The translations under genes and the position numbers were made by a program. This document shows, piece by piece, positions 45,579 through 53,911 of a stretch of 64,000 nucleotides of DNA. The notes under the pieces were generated by a model. That model saw only the letters and a program-made list of their open reading frames with translations. It did no database searches and had not been told where the DNA came from. The stretch lies in NCBI RefSeq assembly GCF_902859805.1, contig NZ_CADIKC010000014.1:1-64000 (forward strand). Direction: 5' to 3'. Position 1 is the stretch's first letter. Every line of letters starts with the position of its first letter. This DNA comes from Paraburkholderia sediminicola. GTDB lineage: Bacteria; Pseudomonadota; Gammaproteobacteria; Burkholderiales; Burkholderiaceae.

Positions 45579-45800
45579 TCACCCGCGCGGAAACCGGCCG
45601 TGCAGCCAGTCGGACCCGTCCCACGCCTACGCGCACTCGCCCCGGCCGTCGATCACCGGACAGGCCGACCCGCGCAGCGCCACGCGAAACGCGTCCTGCC
45701 ACCGCGCGGGAATCTCACCCAGACACACGTAATACGGGCGGCCCCCCTGCGCATGCACGGGCACGGCCTGCCGCAGCGCGAGGCGTTCGGCGCCGGTCAT
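45579..45800 (-). pseudogene. Small hypothetical gene interrupted by an in-frame TAG
   Basis: The ATG at 45800 overlaps the stop of the preceding gene (ATGA). The frame reads MTGAERLALRQAVPVHAQGG, then YYVCLGEIPARWQDAF, then SACPVIDGRGECA, and meets TAG at 45627-45629. After it the same frame continues with AWDGSDWLHGRFPRG to a TGA at 45579. In relatives I recall, a tyrosine (CAYAWDW) stands at the TAG position, so this looks like a recent nonsense change. The 57-residue product may still be made. Confidence 0.55.
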
Positions 45801-46180
45801 GCAGTGCTGCCCAGTTCGTTAAGGCGCGCATGAAAGGCAATCCTGTGACCGCCGGCGGGCGCGGTGTCGCCCTCGCGCCAGTCCGGCATGCTCACGTGAC
45901 CATGCCGCGCACCGGCCGCAAACATGCGCCCGGCCAGCTCGCACGGGTCAACGCATGCGATGGTCACGCCATCCTCGAACGTGCCGATGAGCAGGCCGCG
46001 TGCGGGATCAAACCGGACGTGTGCGGCCTTCACCGGTTGCGCGTCGCAGGTGGGCGTGCAGGTGAACTTGCAGGCTGCCGCGCAGGCCTGCGTCATGTCG
46101 TCGACCGACACGGGCTGGTCCGGCTGGCCGATGATCCCCTTGAGCGACTGGATGGGATGGCTGTCCGGTCTGTGGGTCAC
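45797..46180 (-). CDS. Hypothetical protein, shares N-terminus with 46560-46877
   Basis: 127 residues from a GTG preceded by GGAGGAGG. The first 37 residues carry HPIQSLKGIIGQPDQPV and TQACAAACK, which match the N-terminus of the gene at 46560-46877. The rest differs: a central VRFDPARGLLIGTFEDGVT strand pattern and several cysteines. The shared part may be a partner-binding or targeting segment. Function unknown. Confidence 0.6.
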   Translation of the reverse strand: MTHRPDSHPIQSLKGIIGQPDQPVSVDDMTQACAAACKFTCTPTCDAQPVKAAHVRFDPARGLLIGTFEDGVTIACVDPCELAGRMFAAGARHGHVSMPDWREGDTAPAGGHRIAFHARLNELGSTA

Positions 46181-46253
46181 AGTTCACCTCCTCCGACTGG
46201 ATGCAGCCGGTCTGGTGGGCCGCCCCTGGTAAAGGGGGGCGGCAGATCTTGCG

Positions 46254-46553
46254 TTAGCCGTACGCACCACTTTGCGCCGTGGCGAGCAGATTCGCGATCC
46301 GGTCGCGGCCGTCCTGGGTCGTCAGGTATCCGACGGGGCGCTGTCCGCCGAGGGCGGGGTTGGACTGCATGAGCCACGTGCAGGTCCAGCCTGACGCGTC
46401 AAACCCTGCCGGATTGCCGCTTTCGTCGACCATCGTCTGTACCTGCGCAACCAGCCCGCAGCCGTCGGCGAGCGCGCGCAGTGCCTGTTCGCCGGAACCG
46501 TCCTGCGCCGTGAGCGCTACCGCAACCAGCGTCTGAATCGTTGCGTCGTTCAT
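46254..46553 (-). CDS. Small protein with ParS/MbcA-like C-terminal motif
   Basis: 99 residues. The C-terminal part WLMQSNPALGGQRPVGYL, then LATAQSGAYG, resembles the NPALGG-RP-L motif of the DUF2384/ParS antitoxin toxin-binding domain. No partner RES-domain toxin or XRE half is adjacent, so the resemblance may be a shared small module rather than a real antitoxin. Only 6 nt after the preceding gene. Confidence 0.5.
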   Translation of the reverse strand: MNDATIQTLVAVALTAQDGSGEQALRALADGCGLVAQVQTMVDESGNPAGFDASGWTCTWLMQSNPALGGQRPVGYLTTQDGRDRIANLLATAQSGAYG

Positions 46554-46559
46554 GACGTG

Positions 46560-46877
46560 TTATCCCGCATCCTTGTCATCCGTGAGATCGAACGGCGCAT
46601 CGAAGTCGGGCGCGATCGTGATGCGTCCCGCCAGTGCGCCAAAGCGCCGTGCCGGTATGCCTGCCTGCTGCGTCGTTGAGGATGGGTCGTTGAGCGGCCA
46701 GACAGGATCGGTCGGGCTGTCGTAACGCAGGACCGTGCCGCGTAGCTGCACCAGCGGCCTGGGCGTGCAGGCTTCGGCGCAGGCCTGCGTCCTGTCGTCG
46801 GGCAAAACGGGCCGGTCCGGCTGGCCGATGCGCCCCTTGAGCGACTGAACGGGATTGCTGTCCGCTTGTCTGGTCAT
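46560..46877 (-). CDS. Hypothetical protein, first gene of small-gene cassette
   Basis: 105 residues with GGGAGG upstream of the ATG. The N-terminus (NPVQSLKGRIGQPDRPV, then TQACAEACT) matches that of 45797-46180. The C-terminal part (FGALAGRITIAPDFDAPF) differs. No known domain. A promoter should lie in 46878-46933. Confidence 0.6.
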   Translation of the reverse strand: MTRQADSNPVQSLKGRIGQPDRPVLPDDRTQACAEACTPRPLVQLRGTVLRYDSPTDPVWPLNDPSSTTQQAGIPARRFGALAGRITIAPDFDAPFDLTDDKDAG

Positions 46878-46933
46878 AGTTTGCCTCCCTCGATTGAATG
46901 CAGTCCGTCTGGCGGGGCCGGTTCCGGTAAATG

Positions 46934-46966
46934 GGCGACATCAGGGCGACATCAGGGTGACACCAG
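46934..46966 (+). repeat. Three tandem 11-bp repeats
   Basis: GGCGACATCAG, GGCGACATCAG, GGTGACACCAG in direct tandem, between the leftward small-gene cassette and the rightward nitrilase-like gene. An 11-bp period places each unit on the same face of the helix, so it may be an operator. A slippage repeat is also possible. Confidence 0.6.
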
Positions 46967-47132
46967 GTTTTATGTCAAACGCCGCTCGCCAAACCCAGTC
47001 GGGCCGGCGGCGGCACATCACCGCAGCTATTCGGTTGGGCATTCGCATTCTTGCCGGCGGTGTATAACATCAGTCATGTATTCTTGACTTAGGCTCCTTT
47101 CACTACGTTTTGAAGACTCACTGGGAAACCAT

Positions 47133-47975
47133 ATGATTGTGGCTACGCTTCAGGTACCGGCAACAGTTTGGTTGTCTGCAGACGAGGACGTCGTCATTGC
47201 CTATGTTGAATCCCAGATCACCTCAGCGGAATTCGACATACTTGTTTTGCCACAGTGGGCATCACATCTGAGGCCGCATCAGGAGAGACCGGACGATCTT
47301 CTCACACGTCAAAAGACGCTTCGGTACTGGATCAGTCTGAGTGGTCGGAAGCACGCACTCGTGGTGGCGGGCGCAGCGGAAAAAGTGAGGCCCAGGAGCG
47401 GCCCAGACAAGTATTTTCTGACAACCCTGGCAGCGTTCGAGGGTGAACTGGTCGCACGTTATGCGAAGGTTCACCTCGAGATTGACGAAGCTGTGCATTT
47501 CAACCGCGGAAGTCATTACCGTTGCCACGTCGATTTGCCCTTCTTCACCGTCGCGGTGACCTCTGGTTCGGAGCTGCGCAACGCCCAATCCACGGCTGCC
47601 TTCGACGCACCGTTCGTCCCCATCGCCCTCGTCTCCTCGGCCGTGGCTGATACGAGCATGGCTCAGCATGCAAGGCTGATCGCGAGACAGTTCGGTCTAT
47701 ACGCGGTCTTCTCGAACGTGGTCGGCGACTACCGCGCAAATGGGAAAGCAATAAATTTCTCCGGGCAAAGTGCAATATACACCCGATATGGCGATGTGCT
47801 CGGGAGAATGGACGACGAGTCTGGGATCGGATTCGCCGAGATACCTGATATTCCGACCAGGCTGGAAGGTCTTGGAAATATACATTTTGGCGCGAAGCGA
47901 AGTACACTGCGCGCCCATCGCTGGTTGGCGCGAAACGATACCCTGAAGAAAGATGGATTTGCGGATTTAGTCTAG
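47133..47975 (+). CDS. Nitrilase-fold protein lacking catalytic residues
   Basis: A 280-residue carbon-nitrogen hydrolase-like protein. Recognisable are the N-terminal strand, an FDILVLP strand, ARYAKVHL (the catalytic Lys region, K112), a PIALVSSA strand, ARLIARQFGLYAVFSNVVG and NFSGQSAIYTRYGDVLG. The first catalytic glutamate is replaced by Q41 (VLPQ) and the nucleophilic cysteine by serine or threonine in AVTSGSELR (about residue 144). It is therefore probably not an amidase and may be a nucleotide- or protein-binding pseudoenzyme. Its TAG stop lies in the same CTAG palindrome as the TAG of the convergent tniQ gene, which links it to the transposition module. Confidence 0.75.
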   Translation: MIVATLQVPATVWLSADEDVVIAYVESQITSAEFDILVLPQWASHLRPHQERPDDLLTRQKTLRYWISLSGRKHALVVAGAAEKVRPRSGPDKYFLTTLAAFEGELVARYAKVHLEIDEAVHFNRGSHYRCHVDLPFFTVAVTSGSELRNAQSTAAFDAPFVPIALVSSAVADTSMAQHARLIARQFGLYAVFSNVVGDYRANGKAINFSGQSAIYTRYGDVLGRMDDESGIGFAEIPDIPTRLEGLGNIHFGAKRSTLRAHRWLARNDTLKKDGFADLV

Positions 47976-49390
47976 CCTTCGCCGAGCAACGGAGACATGC
48001 GGGATTGCCTGAACCGCGACCTGTCAAGTGATCGCTGACGGCGCTCTACCCAGCGGAAGAGTTCAAGTCCGTCCCGGACGTGTACCTGGGGATTTTCGAA
48101 CCTTCCCAACGGTAGTCCTTCTATTTCTGGAAAGATCACGTTTCCGATCCAAGGCCACGTCTTGTCATAAATGAATCGCGCGATGATCGTATCGGCAGGA
48201 ACGAAGTCCTTGCGAGTAGTCGATTGCAACCGTTTTATCAACCAGAAGAATGCGGCAAACTGCCCGAGTAAAACCGCTTGTGTGGAAAGATCGCTGTTAT
48301 GCACGTTCCATCTCACGAAAGTGTCGGAGCGCTGCAAGGGACTGAAGGGAGTGGCTCGGAGCTGCAGTTCAGAATGTACCGTCAAGCTGTCGTCGCCTTC
48401 CCAGACATACCGGATCAGCGCGTATGCCAGTGCACTTGCTGGCCATTCACCGCGACGGAGCTCTCCTCCGCCATCGAAGAGTTGCCAACGCTTGACGCAG
48501 ACGGACGGCAATTGTCCTTCGCTCACGATCCACTTTTTTATTTCACCGAGCAACGCCATGTACGTCAGAACGTCATCGCGGTTGCTGTTAAAGGCTGTGG
48601 GTCCCGTCACAGGCCAGCACAGCCACGTCATCGCTCTTCCCGGATTCTTGCCATCGTGCTCACAGCCGGGTGGCAGGTTGTCTATACGGCCGCTCATACG
48701 AAAATACATGTCGCTTGTGGGCCACCATCTCTCTATCCGCTGCGAGGGTGGCTGACCAAAGAAGGTAACCCGGCGAATTTGGTGTGTGAGCTGAAGGTGG
48801 CGTTTTCGCCACTTCTCCAAGGGAGCAAACGCTCGAACTATGGTATCTGGATCTTTTCTTAACGCGATGTGTGATGCGAGCGACGGGTCCTGGCTACAGA
48901 CCCACTCCCGACACTTTGAACATCGATATGGGTGTTTCCCCGGTGACGAATCTGCAACACGATAACGGTGTAGAGGCCCACCACATCGTTCACACGAAAA
49001 TCTAAGCCGGCACCTATGAATCGGGCATCGTTCGAGCCCTTTTAGTTGATGCCATCCACTGTGATAAAGGGCTGCGACACAGAGGGGGCAGAACCGCAAA
49101 GCTTCTTCGAAGTATCCGGTACCCCAACTATCCATTGATGAGATAGGATCGCGATGTCCGGCAATCTCTTTCAGGACTGGTGGAGTAAAGAACGGCGCAA
49201 GCTTCGCTGTCTCGCTCAAACGCCGTATGCCGCCTGTTTTCCGATTTTCCTGAGGGAAATGTGCGCAAAGGTGAATACTACCGATCGTTATCCTGTTGAG
49301 CACACATACCCGTCCGAAGATTGAGTATTCGGACTCGCAAGGCAGCGGACCCCAGTGCTGGCCGATGAACTTCGACTTATCAGCGACCAT
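47972..49390 (-). CDS. TniQ/TnsD-family target-selection protein (copy 1)
   Basis: A 472-residue protein of the TniQ family, which picks the insertion site for Tn7- or Tn5053-like transposons. The zinc-finger region shows CPLC, CPIH, CERC and CSKC pairs at about residues 100-170. The family-typical YHSGWHQLKGLERCPIH stretch is present; the second half is TnsD-like in length but not recognisable. It starts 2 nt after the tnsC-like stop, so it is in the tnsAB-tnsC-tniQ operon. TnsD proteins bind a fixed chromosomal attachment site; the site is unknown here. Confidence 0.85.
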   Translation of the reverse strand: MVADKSKFIGQHWGPLPCESEYSIFGRVCVLNRITIGSIHLCAHFPQENRKTGGIRRLSETAKLAPFFTPPVLKEIAGHRDPISSMDSWGTGYFEEALRFCPLCVAALYHSGWHQLKGLERCPIHRCRLRFSCERCGGPLHRYRVADSSPGKHPYRCSKCREWVCSQDPSLASHIALRKDPDTIVRAFAPLEKWRKRHLQLTHQIRRVTFFGQPPSQRIERWWPTSDMYFRMSGRIDNLPPGCEHDGKNPGRAMTWLCWPVTGPTAFNSNRDDVLTYMALLGEIKKWIVSEGQLPSVCVKRWQLFDGGGELRRGEWPASALAYALIRYVWEGDDSLTVHSELQLRATPFSPLQRSDTFVRWNVHNSDLSTQAVLLGQFAAFFWLIKRLQSTTRKDFVPADTIIARFIYDKTWPWIGNVIFPEIEGLPLGRFENPQVHVRDGLELFRWVERRQRSLDRSRFRQSRMSPLLGEG

Positions 49391-49392
49391 CC

Positions 49393-50421
49393 TTAGGCCC
49401 CATCAGGGGGATCTTCAAGCGAAAAAGTCAATTTGGTCGCTCGCACAACAAACAAGGCGTCTTCCCATGCTCGATCGACCAGCGCGAAATCACGGCTATC
49501 TCTGCGGGCGTTCATCACAAGGACCCACCGGATCGCATCGAAGAGGTTGTGGACTGTTACGTTCCGCGATGGAGTCTTGACGATAGCGGAGAGGAGAATC
49601 TCCGACTCGTTCTTCAATCTGAACCCACCTTGATAGGCTTCGGGTAAAAAAACCGCTCCCCAGCTTCGGGGGTCATCTCTTCCGAGGGGGGTGGTGTCTA
49701 TGGCATCAAGGATGGTGGCCAGATCCTGTTCAGTGTTTAACGAGCGCAAGACGTAAGTCGATCCAAGGAGCAACTGTACGTCCTTAGCCGCCAGGTCGCC
49801 TGCATTGGCAAGATTCGCCGAGAATTGCGAAAGATTCCCACAACCGATCGTGAACAACTTGAATCCTCTCCTGCCCAATGCATCCGACACATCAAGGAGA
49901 ATGTTTGTCATGCCGGGATCGAGATACTCGATGTTTCTTATAAATAAGGCGAGATGCCGGTGCGGTGAGCCATAAAGCCTTTCCTCAAGCATCCACAACA
50001 CACGACGGCGCATTTCCTCGATCGAACCGCCCAGAACCCCGTGGCCGAGTTCTCCGAGCAGGGCCTGCCACCGAGCACGGCAGGTTTGGGGTGCATCCCT
50101 GCGCAAGACGATCTCGGCAACGGCGATAGAAGGGAAATCCTGCAACAGTTGCAACTTGAACGAGACAAGCGCCGACTTAAGCCCCATGCCCCGCTCACCT
50201 AGTAGTGAAAATCCATTGAATCCGAAGCACAGCCGTCGCTTGCCCTCCAGATATGCCTCGTTACACGGATCGGTCCGGATGACGGTGTGGTTAAGAAGTG
50301 GATGATTGAGGAGTTGTTCTTCGGCAGAAAGGCCAACCGACAACTCGTCAGCCACATCTCGTGGCGCACTCGGGTCACCCTGCACTTCTCGCAGGTCCAG
50401 AATCGATCTTGGCTTAGACAC
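49393..50421 (-). CDS. TnsC/TniB-like AAA+ ATPase with irregular P-loop
   Basis: 342 residues from a GTG preceded by GAGG, overlapping the tnsAB stop by 8 nt. ATG at 50472 or GTG at 50493 are possible earlier starts without ribosome sites. The region FGFNGFSLLGERGMGLKS corresponds to Walker A, but has Leu where the glycine before the lysine is expected. The Walker B strand is LALFIRNIEYLD, without the usual DE pair. TnsC proteins form filaments that link TniQ-marked targets to the transposase. ATP binding may be altered here. Confidence 0.75.
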   Translation of the reverse strand: MSKPRSILDLREVQGDPSAPRDVADELSVGLSAEEQLLNHPLLNHTVIRTDPCNEAYLEGKRRLCFGFNGFSLLGERGMGLKSALVSFKLQLLQDFPSIAVAEIVLRRDAPQTCRARWQALLGELGHGVLGGSIEEMRRRVLWMLEERLYGSPHRHLALFIRNIEYLDPGMTNILLDVSDALGRRGFKLFTIGCGNLSQFSANLANAGDLAAKDVQLLLGSTYVLRSLNTEQDLATILDAIDTTPLGRDDPRSWGAVFLPEAYQGGFRLKNESEILLSAIVKTPSRNVTVHNLFDAIRWVLVMNARRDSRDFALVDRAWEDALFVVRATKLTFSLEDPPDGA

Positions 50422-53164
50422 GCCGACCTCGCAGTGGTCTCGGCGAGAACAATCCAAACGGATCGCTCGCATTTGTCGGGTTTGAACTGTCACTCGGTGC
50501 GGAGCTTATACTGCCAAACCTATTGCCCGACGCTGAACGCGCGTCGACCGGGAGATCAGTCGAGGAATGCTTGGCGTCTTGCTCCGCCCCATGTCGCCGC
50601 TGGTCCTCCAGGCGTTTTGCCTCCCGCAACGCATCGGTGTCGGTCTTTTCGTGTTTTGCTCTACCTTGCCTTGTCTTCGCTGATGACGGGGACGCCCGCT
50701 CGGGATACCGGTTGGGATCACGGCTTCTAAGTCGCGCGCCCGCCGTGCTGATCAGCTTGTGGGCACGAATGGAGATGCATGCGTCACGCCAACGATCAGG
50801 ACGTATCGCACCCAGTAACTCCGTCTTGCAATCGGAACCCGGCAGGCAGATCCGGTCCTGTGGATCCCAGATCGACGCAACTGCGTTTCTGAGATCAAAC
50901 CGCTTGAAGTGGCAGAGCAACTGTTTGCCGATCAGTTCGGGATGGCTTCGAATCAGATCGTTCGTGTAATTGCGTCTGCAGAACTGCACGTACGGGCGCA
51001 CTCCTTTGGACACATTGCCGTGTACGGTTGCGATTATCGTATGGTCAAGCAGCTTGCCCGCTCTTCGAGTCACTTCAGGCAACGGTTGCCGGAGTGGTCG
51101 ACTTGTGGGATCCGCAAGCATAGTCTGCAGAGCTTCGACGGGTGATGAATAGTTCAAGCGTTCCGTAGCGGTGAGGTTGATACCCTTGGCCGCATTTAGA
51201 AACGAATTGACAAGGTCATCGACGGGTATGGCAACGTTGCGTTGATCGTCGGGCTTTGTACGTCGTGCCAGTTCCTCATTGGCACGCTCGACGACATTGC
51301 GTGAGACCCACGTGTAGGTGGGGCCAAAATGAACTGCACAGCCGAACGTGTAGATGGCGTTGCGAACGAATCCGTCAGCTATGTTGCCCCACGCGTTATC
51401 CAGACGCAGCACACAAAACGAATTACCCTTCAACAAGGCGACGATTTCGTATGCGAAAAAGGCAGCGTATTCGCCGTGCGCACTGCCGTAACTATTGGGG
51501 CGATATCGGACCGGATCAATGAAGCAGTCAAGCGCTTCCAGCCCACTGTCGGCACTCGGTGTTTTTTCGAGCGTTGCGACGCATGACAGGATCGCCGAAT
51601 ACATCTCCTCGACGAGCACGGAGAAGTACCATCTGGGTAGTTGCTTGACAAGCGTCTTTCCATATCCGTTTTCGATCGACACCTTCGTTGCCTGCGAGTG
51701 GCGGTGAAAATCGAGGATTGCGAATGAGCCGGGCCTGATTGGGCGTATCAGGCGCTGTGGCACGCCGCCCGTCATCCTCCATCGCTTTCCTACTGTGTCA
51801 CCGCCGTAGATCGCCTGATAAGCATCTGCGTTCGCAGCGATGAGTGCTTTGGCGTGCTTGAGGAAGGGTCCCTTACCCTTGTCGCCATTCGATAGGGGAT
51901 ACTCGTCTTCGGTGATGCCACATTTTTCAATCTCGCTCAGGACTCGCATCCAGCTATCATCGATGCTAAATTCCTGCCCATCATGGCTCGGCGCACGTCC
52001 CAACAGTTCTTCATAGATCTTGTCGCGAATGTTGTCATGCTTCTCCAGAAATGCTGTCCAGGCACCCGCGAGTCCGCTCTGCAGGCCATCACTCGGAACT
52101 ATCCCTTTGGTTCGATGATAAGGTTTCAGCCGTTGCCCCGGGATGAGTGCGTAATAGCCCAGACACGTACCGTCTATCTTGCGTTCGACACAACGTGTTA
52201 CGAGCCGCCGCACTTCGTTTTCGCTTAGCTTTGTAATTACCCTAATGTACGAAAACGTCGCGCCCTGACGATACAGTTCCACTGCCGTTTTGCGATTCAG
52301 GTACTGATTCAGACAGTCGCCCAACGTGGCTTCATCCGGCGCTGGCCATTGAAGACCAGCAAGTTCGGCCGGGATAATGCTGCGGGGGCGCCCCCTTGCG
52401 CGAGCGCGATTCACCACGATCTCTGACGCACCGCGATCGGCGTTCACTGGCAATGCGGGGCGGTTCTCCCCGAGCACTGATGCAATGGACTGCTTTTGCG
52501 GCGTCGACGGCGACCATTGCGTGGGATGGGCCGTGCGTCTCAGAAGTGTCGCGTCCGAAAACAGATGCTGGCTAAGATCGGCGCACAGGACACCTTCGAT
52601 CAACAGCCTCGCCACGGCGGCACGTAACAAAGCCGGATCGTGCCCTGGAATGTTCACAAGGTCGCCAACCGTCGCACTTTCTTTCTGCAAAAGGAAGGAA
52701 CTCAAAGCCTGCCGCGCCGGGCCCAGATCGATGAACGTTGCTGCGTTTATCGCCTGGCAAAGCGTCAGCCCATTGTCGAATTCGATCCGGGCATTATCAA
52801 TATCCTGACCGGTGACCAGCAAGACGTTGTTCTGGACGGACGGGTCGGCTTCAAGCGCTTCCCGCCGGCAAAGTACCAGTTGGGTGTCGCCGGTCCTATA
52901 GTTCACCCACAGGTCGGCACGTGCACCACCCGCGTGAGCGAGGTCAGCGCTGTCGACGGGGCCATAGGACAGGACCTCGGGACGAATTTCCAGAATTATT
53001 ATGTAGGCAAATAACACATCACTTTCGATGGCCAGGAGCTTCCCCAGTTTTGGGGAGTGAAAGAACCAGAGATTCACCATCCGGCCCTTCCTGGCCTTGA
53101 TTATCTGGGCTGTAGACTTTTCGTCCCGGAGAAATCCAGGCGAAAGGAAAGTTATTCGGCTCAC
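50414..53164 (-). CDS. TnsA-TnsB fusion transposase of a Tn7-like element
   Basis: 916 residues from a GTG preceded by GAGG; a GTG 7 codons earlier is possible. Residues about 1-105 follow the TnsA endonuclease layout (HSPKLGKLLAIESDVL with E47, ADLWV with D84), but the expected basic catalytic lysine strand reads LVLCRRE. Residues about 160-210 look like the TnsA C-terminal winged helix. From about 280 comes TnsB: helix-turn-helix segments, then an integrase core with D485 (AILDFHRH), D589 (LRLDNAWG) and E626 (VVERANEE), followed by a Mu-type beta-barrel and a low-complexity polar tail. The DDE residues are all present, so strand transfer should work. Operon with tnsC and tniQ. Confidence 0.82.
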   Translation of the reverse strand: MSRITFLSPGFLRDEKSTAQIIKARKGRMVNLWFFHSPKLGKLLAIESDVLFAYIIILEIRPEVLSYGPVDSADLAHAGGARADLWVNYRTGDTQLVLCRREALEADPSVQNNVLLVTGQDIDNARIEFDNGLTLCQAINAATFIDLGPARQALSSFLLQKESATVGDLVNIPGHDPALLRAAVARLLIEGVLCADLSQHLFSDATLLRRTAHPTQWSPSTPQKQSIASVLGENRPALPVNADRGASEIVVNRARARGRPRSIIPAELAGLQWPAPDEATLGDCLNQYLNRKTAVELYRQGATFSYIRVITKLSENEVRRLVTRCVERKIDGTCLGYYALIPGQRLKPYHRTKGIVPSDGLQSGLAGAWTAFLEKHDNIRDKIYEELLGRAPSHDGQEFSIDDSWMRVLSEIEKCGITEDEYPLSNGDKGKGPFLKHAKALIAANADAYQAIYGGDTVGKRWRMTGGVPQRLIRPIRPGSFAILDFHRHSQATKVSIENGYGKTLVKQLPRWYFSVLVEEMYSAILSCVATLEKTPSADSGLEALDCFIDPVRYRPNSYGSAHGEYAAFFAYEIVALLKGNSFCVLRLDNAWGNIADGFVRNAIYTFGCAVHFGPTYTWVSRNVVERANEELARRTKPDDQRNVAIPVDDLVNSFLNAAKGINLTATERLNYSSPVEALQTMLADPTSRPLRQPLPEVTRRAGKLLDHTIIATVHGNVSKGVRPYVQFCRRNYTNDLIRSHPELIGKQLLCHFKRFDLRNAVASIWDPQDRICLPGSDCKTELLGAIRPDRWRDACISIRAHKLISTAGARLRSRDPNRYPERASPSSAKTRQGRAKHEKTDTDALREAKRLEDQRRHGAEQDAKHSSTDLPVDARSASGNRFGSISSAPSDSSNPTNASDPFGLFSPRPLRGRRV

Positions 53165-53239
53165 GCGCGCCTCACGGGTGGGCACACCGCGGGCAAATAA
53201 TTAGCCCTTGACTTTGGCTGAAAAACGCGCAAAATCAAA

Positions 53240-53361
53240 TGCGGGTGCAACAAGAGGATGCGGACTCTGCAAAGTCCGTGTCACTGGGTTCCTGGAAAAT
53301 CTGAGTTGATTTCTCCTGAAGATATATGAAAGCCGACTTTGCCGAGTCGGCTTTCTTTTTT
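53240..53361 (+). ncRNA. Candidate small RNA divergent from tnsAB
   Basis: A -35-like TTGACT (53208-53213) and, 16 bp later, CAAAAT (53230-53235) could start a transcript near 53240. It would contain the hairpin CGGACT/AGTCCG (53261-53278) and end at a strong intrinsic terminator (53328-53361). No open frame of useful size lies between. The location directly upstream of a transposase operon is unusual. Existence and function are inference from structure only. Confidence 0.4.
53328..53361 (+). terminator. Rho-independent terminator
   Basis: GAAAGCCGACT, 6-nt loop, AGTCGGCTTTC, then six T (53356-53361). A perfect 11-bp stem. It ends rightward transcription; no rightward protein gene lies upstream, which is the reason to suspect a small RNA. 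Confidence 0.85.
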
Positions 53362-53911
53362 GGATCAACGACATAGTGCAGTCTTGAAAATAGTCCAACT
53401 ATGGATTGAATCCAAATAAAGTTCAATCTCATTTTGGCGGCAGCGTGTCAGTGGATAGAGTGGAAATGACAGCCGCGGCGGCTTTTCCGAATCAGTGAAT
53501 GCGACAGCCCCATCGGCCTTGTGCGGTCTGCGTTTGCGTGGGACAGAGCCACTTGCCTGAATTTAGCCGAACTTGAATCTGAATATCAGGAAATTGTCAT
53601 TACGTGTAATGTATCTTCATAATACCGCTGACCCACTGATTCTTAACACGTGCACATAATACAGATCGATTTTATTCCCCAACCTTTTTAACAGGAAGCT
53701 ATTTTTTATTATGCATGCCATGTTGCAATCGTGAAACACACATGATTTGGCAAATAGTTCAGTGAACTAACCGATCATGCAATGAGTCGAGTATCCAGCG
53801 CAAATATTAGATATGGATGCAGGTGTGCGAAGGTAGGGGGGAGATAGCGATTAATACCCACGCGCGCAGAAGCGCACTGATTCGATTGTGGGTAGTCTGC
53901 TCCCGGGCGTA
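53362..53911. promoter_or_regulatory. AT-rich noncoding region with palindromes
   Basis: About 550 bp, clearly more AT-rich than its surroundings from about 53580. It holds CATTAC-GT-GTAATG (53598-53611) and TAGTTCA-G-TGAACTA (53755-53769), the latter with perfect 7-bp arms. They are candidate operators for the XRE-type regulator encoded next to it. No gene seen. Confidence 0.5.

Noticed and set aside
46254..46553. Xre-ParS/RES toxin-antitoxin pair
   Set aside because: Only the ParS-like motif is present; no RES-domain toxin gene is adjacent.
46934..46966. Tandem repeats as a CRISPR fragment
   Set aside because: Units are 11 bp with no spacers and no cas genes are present.
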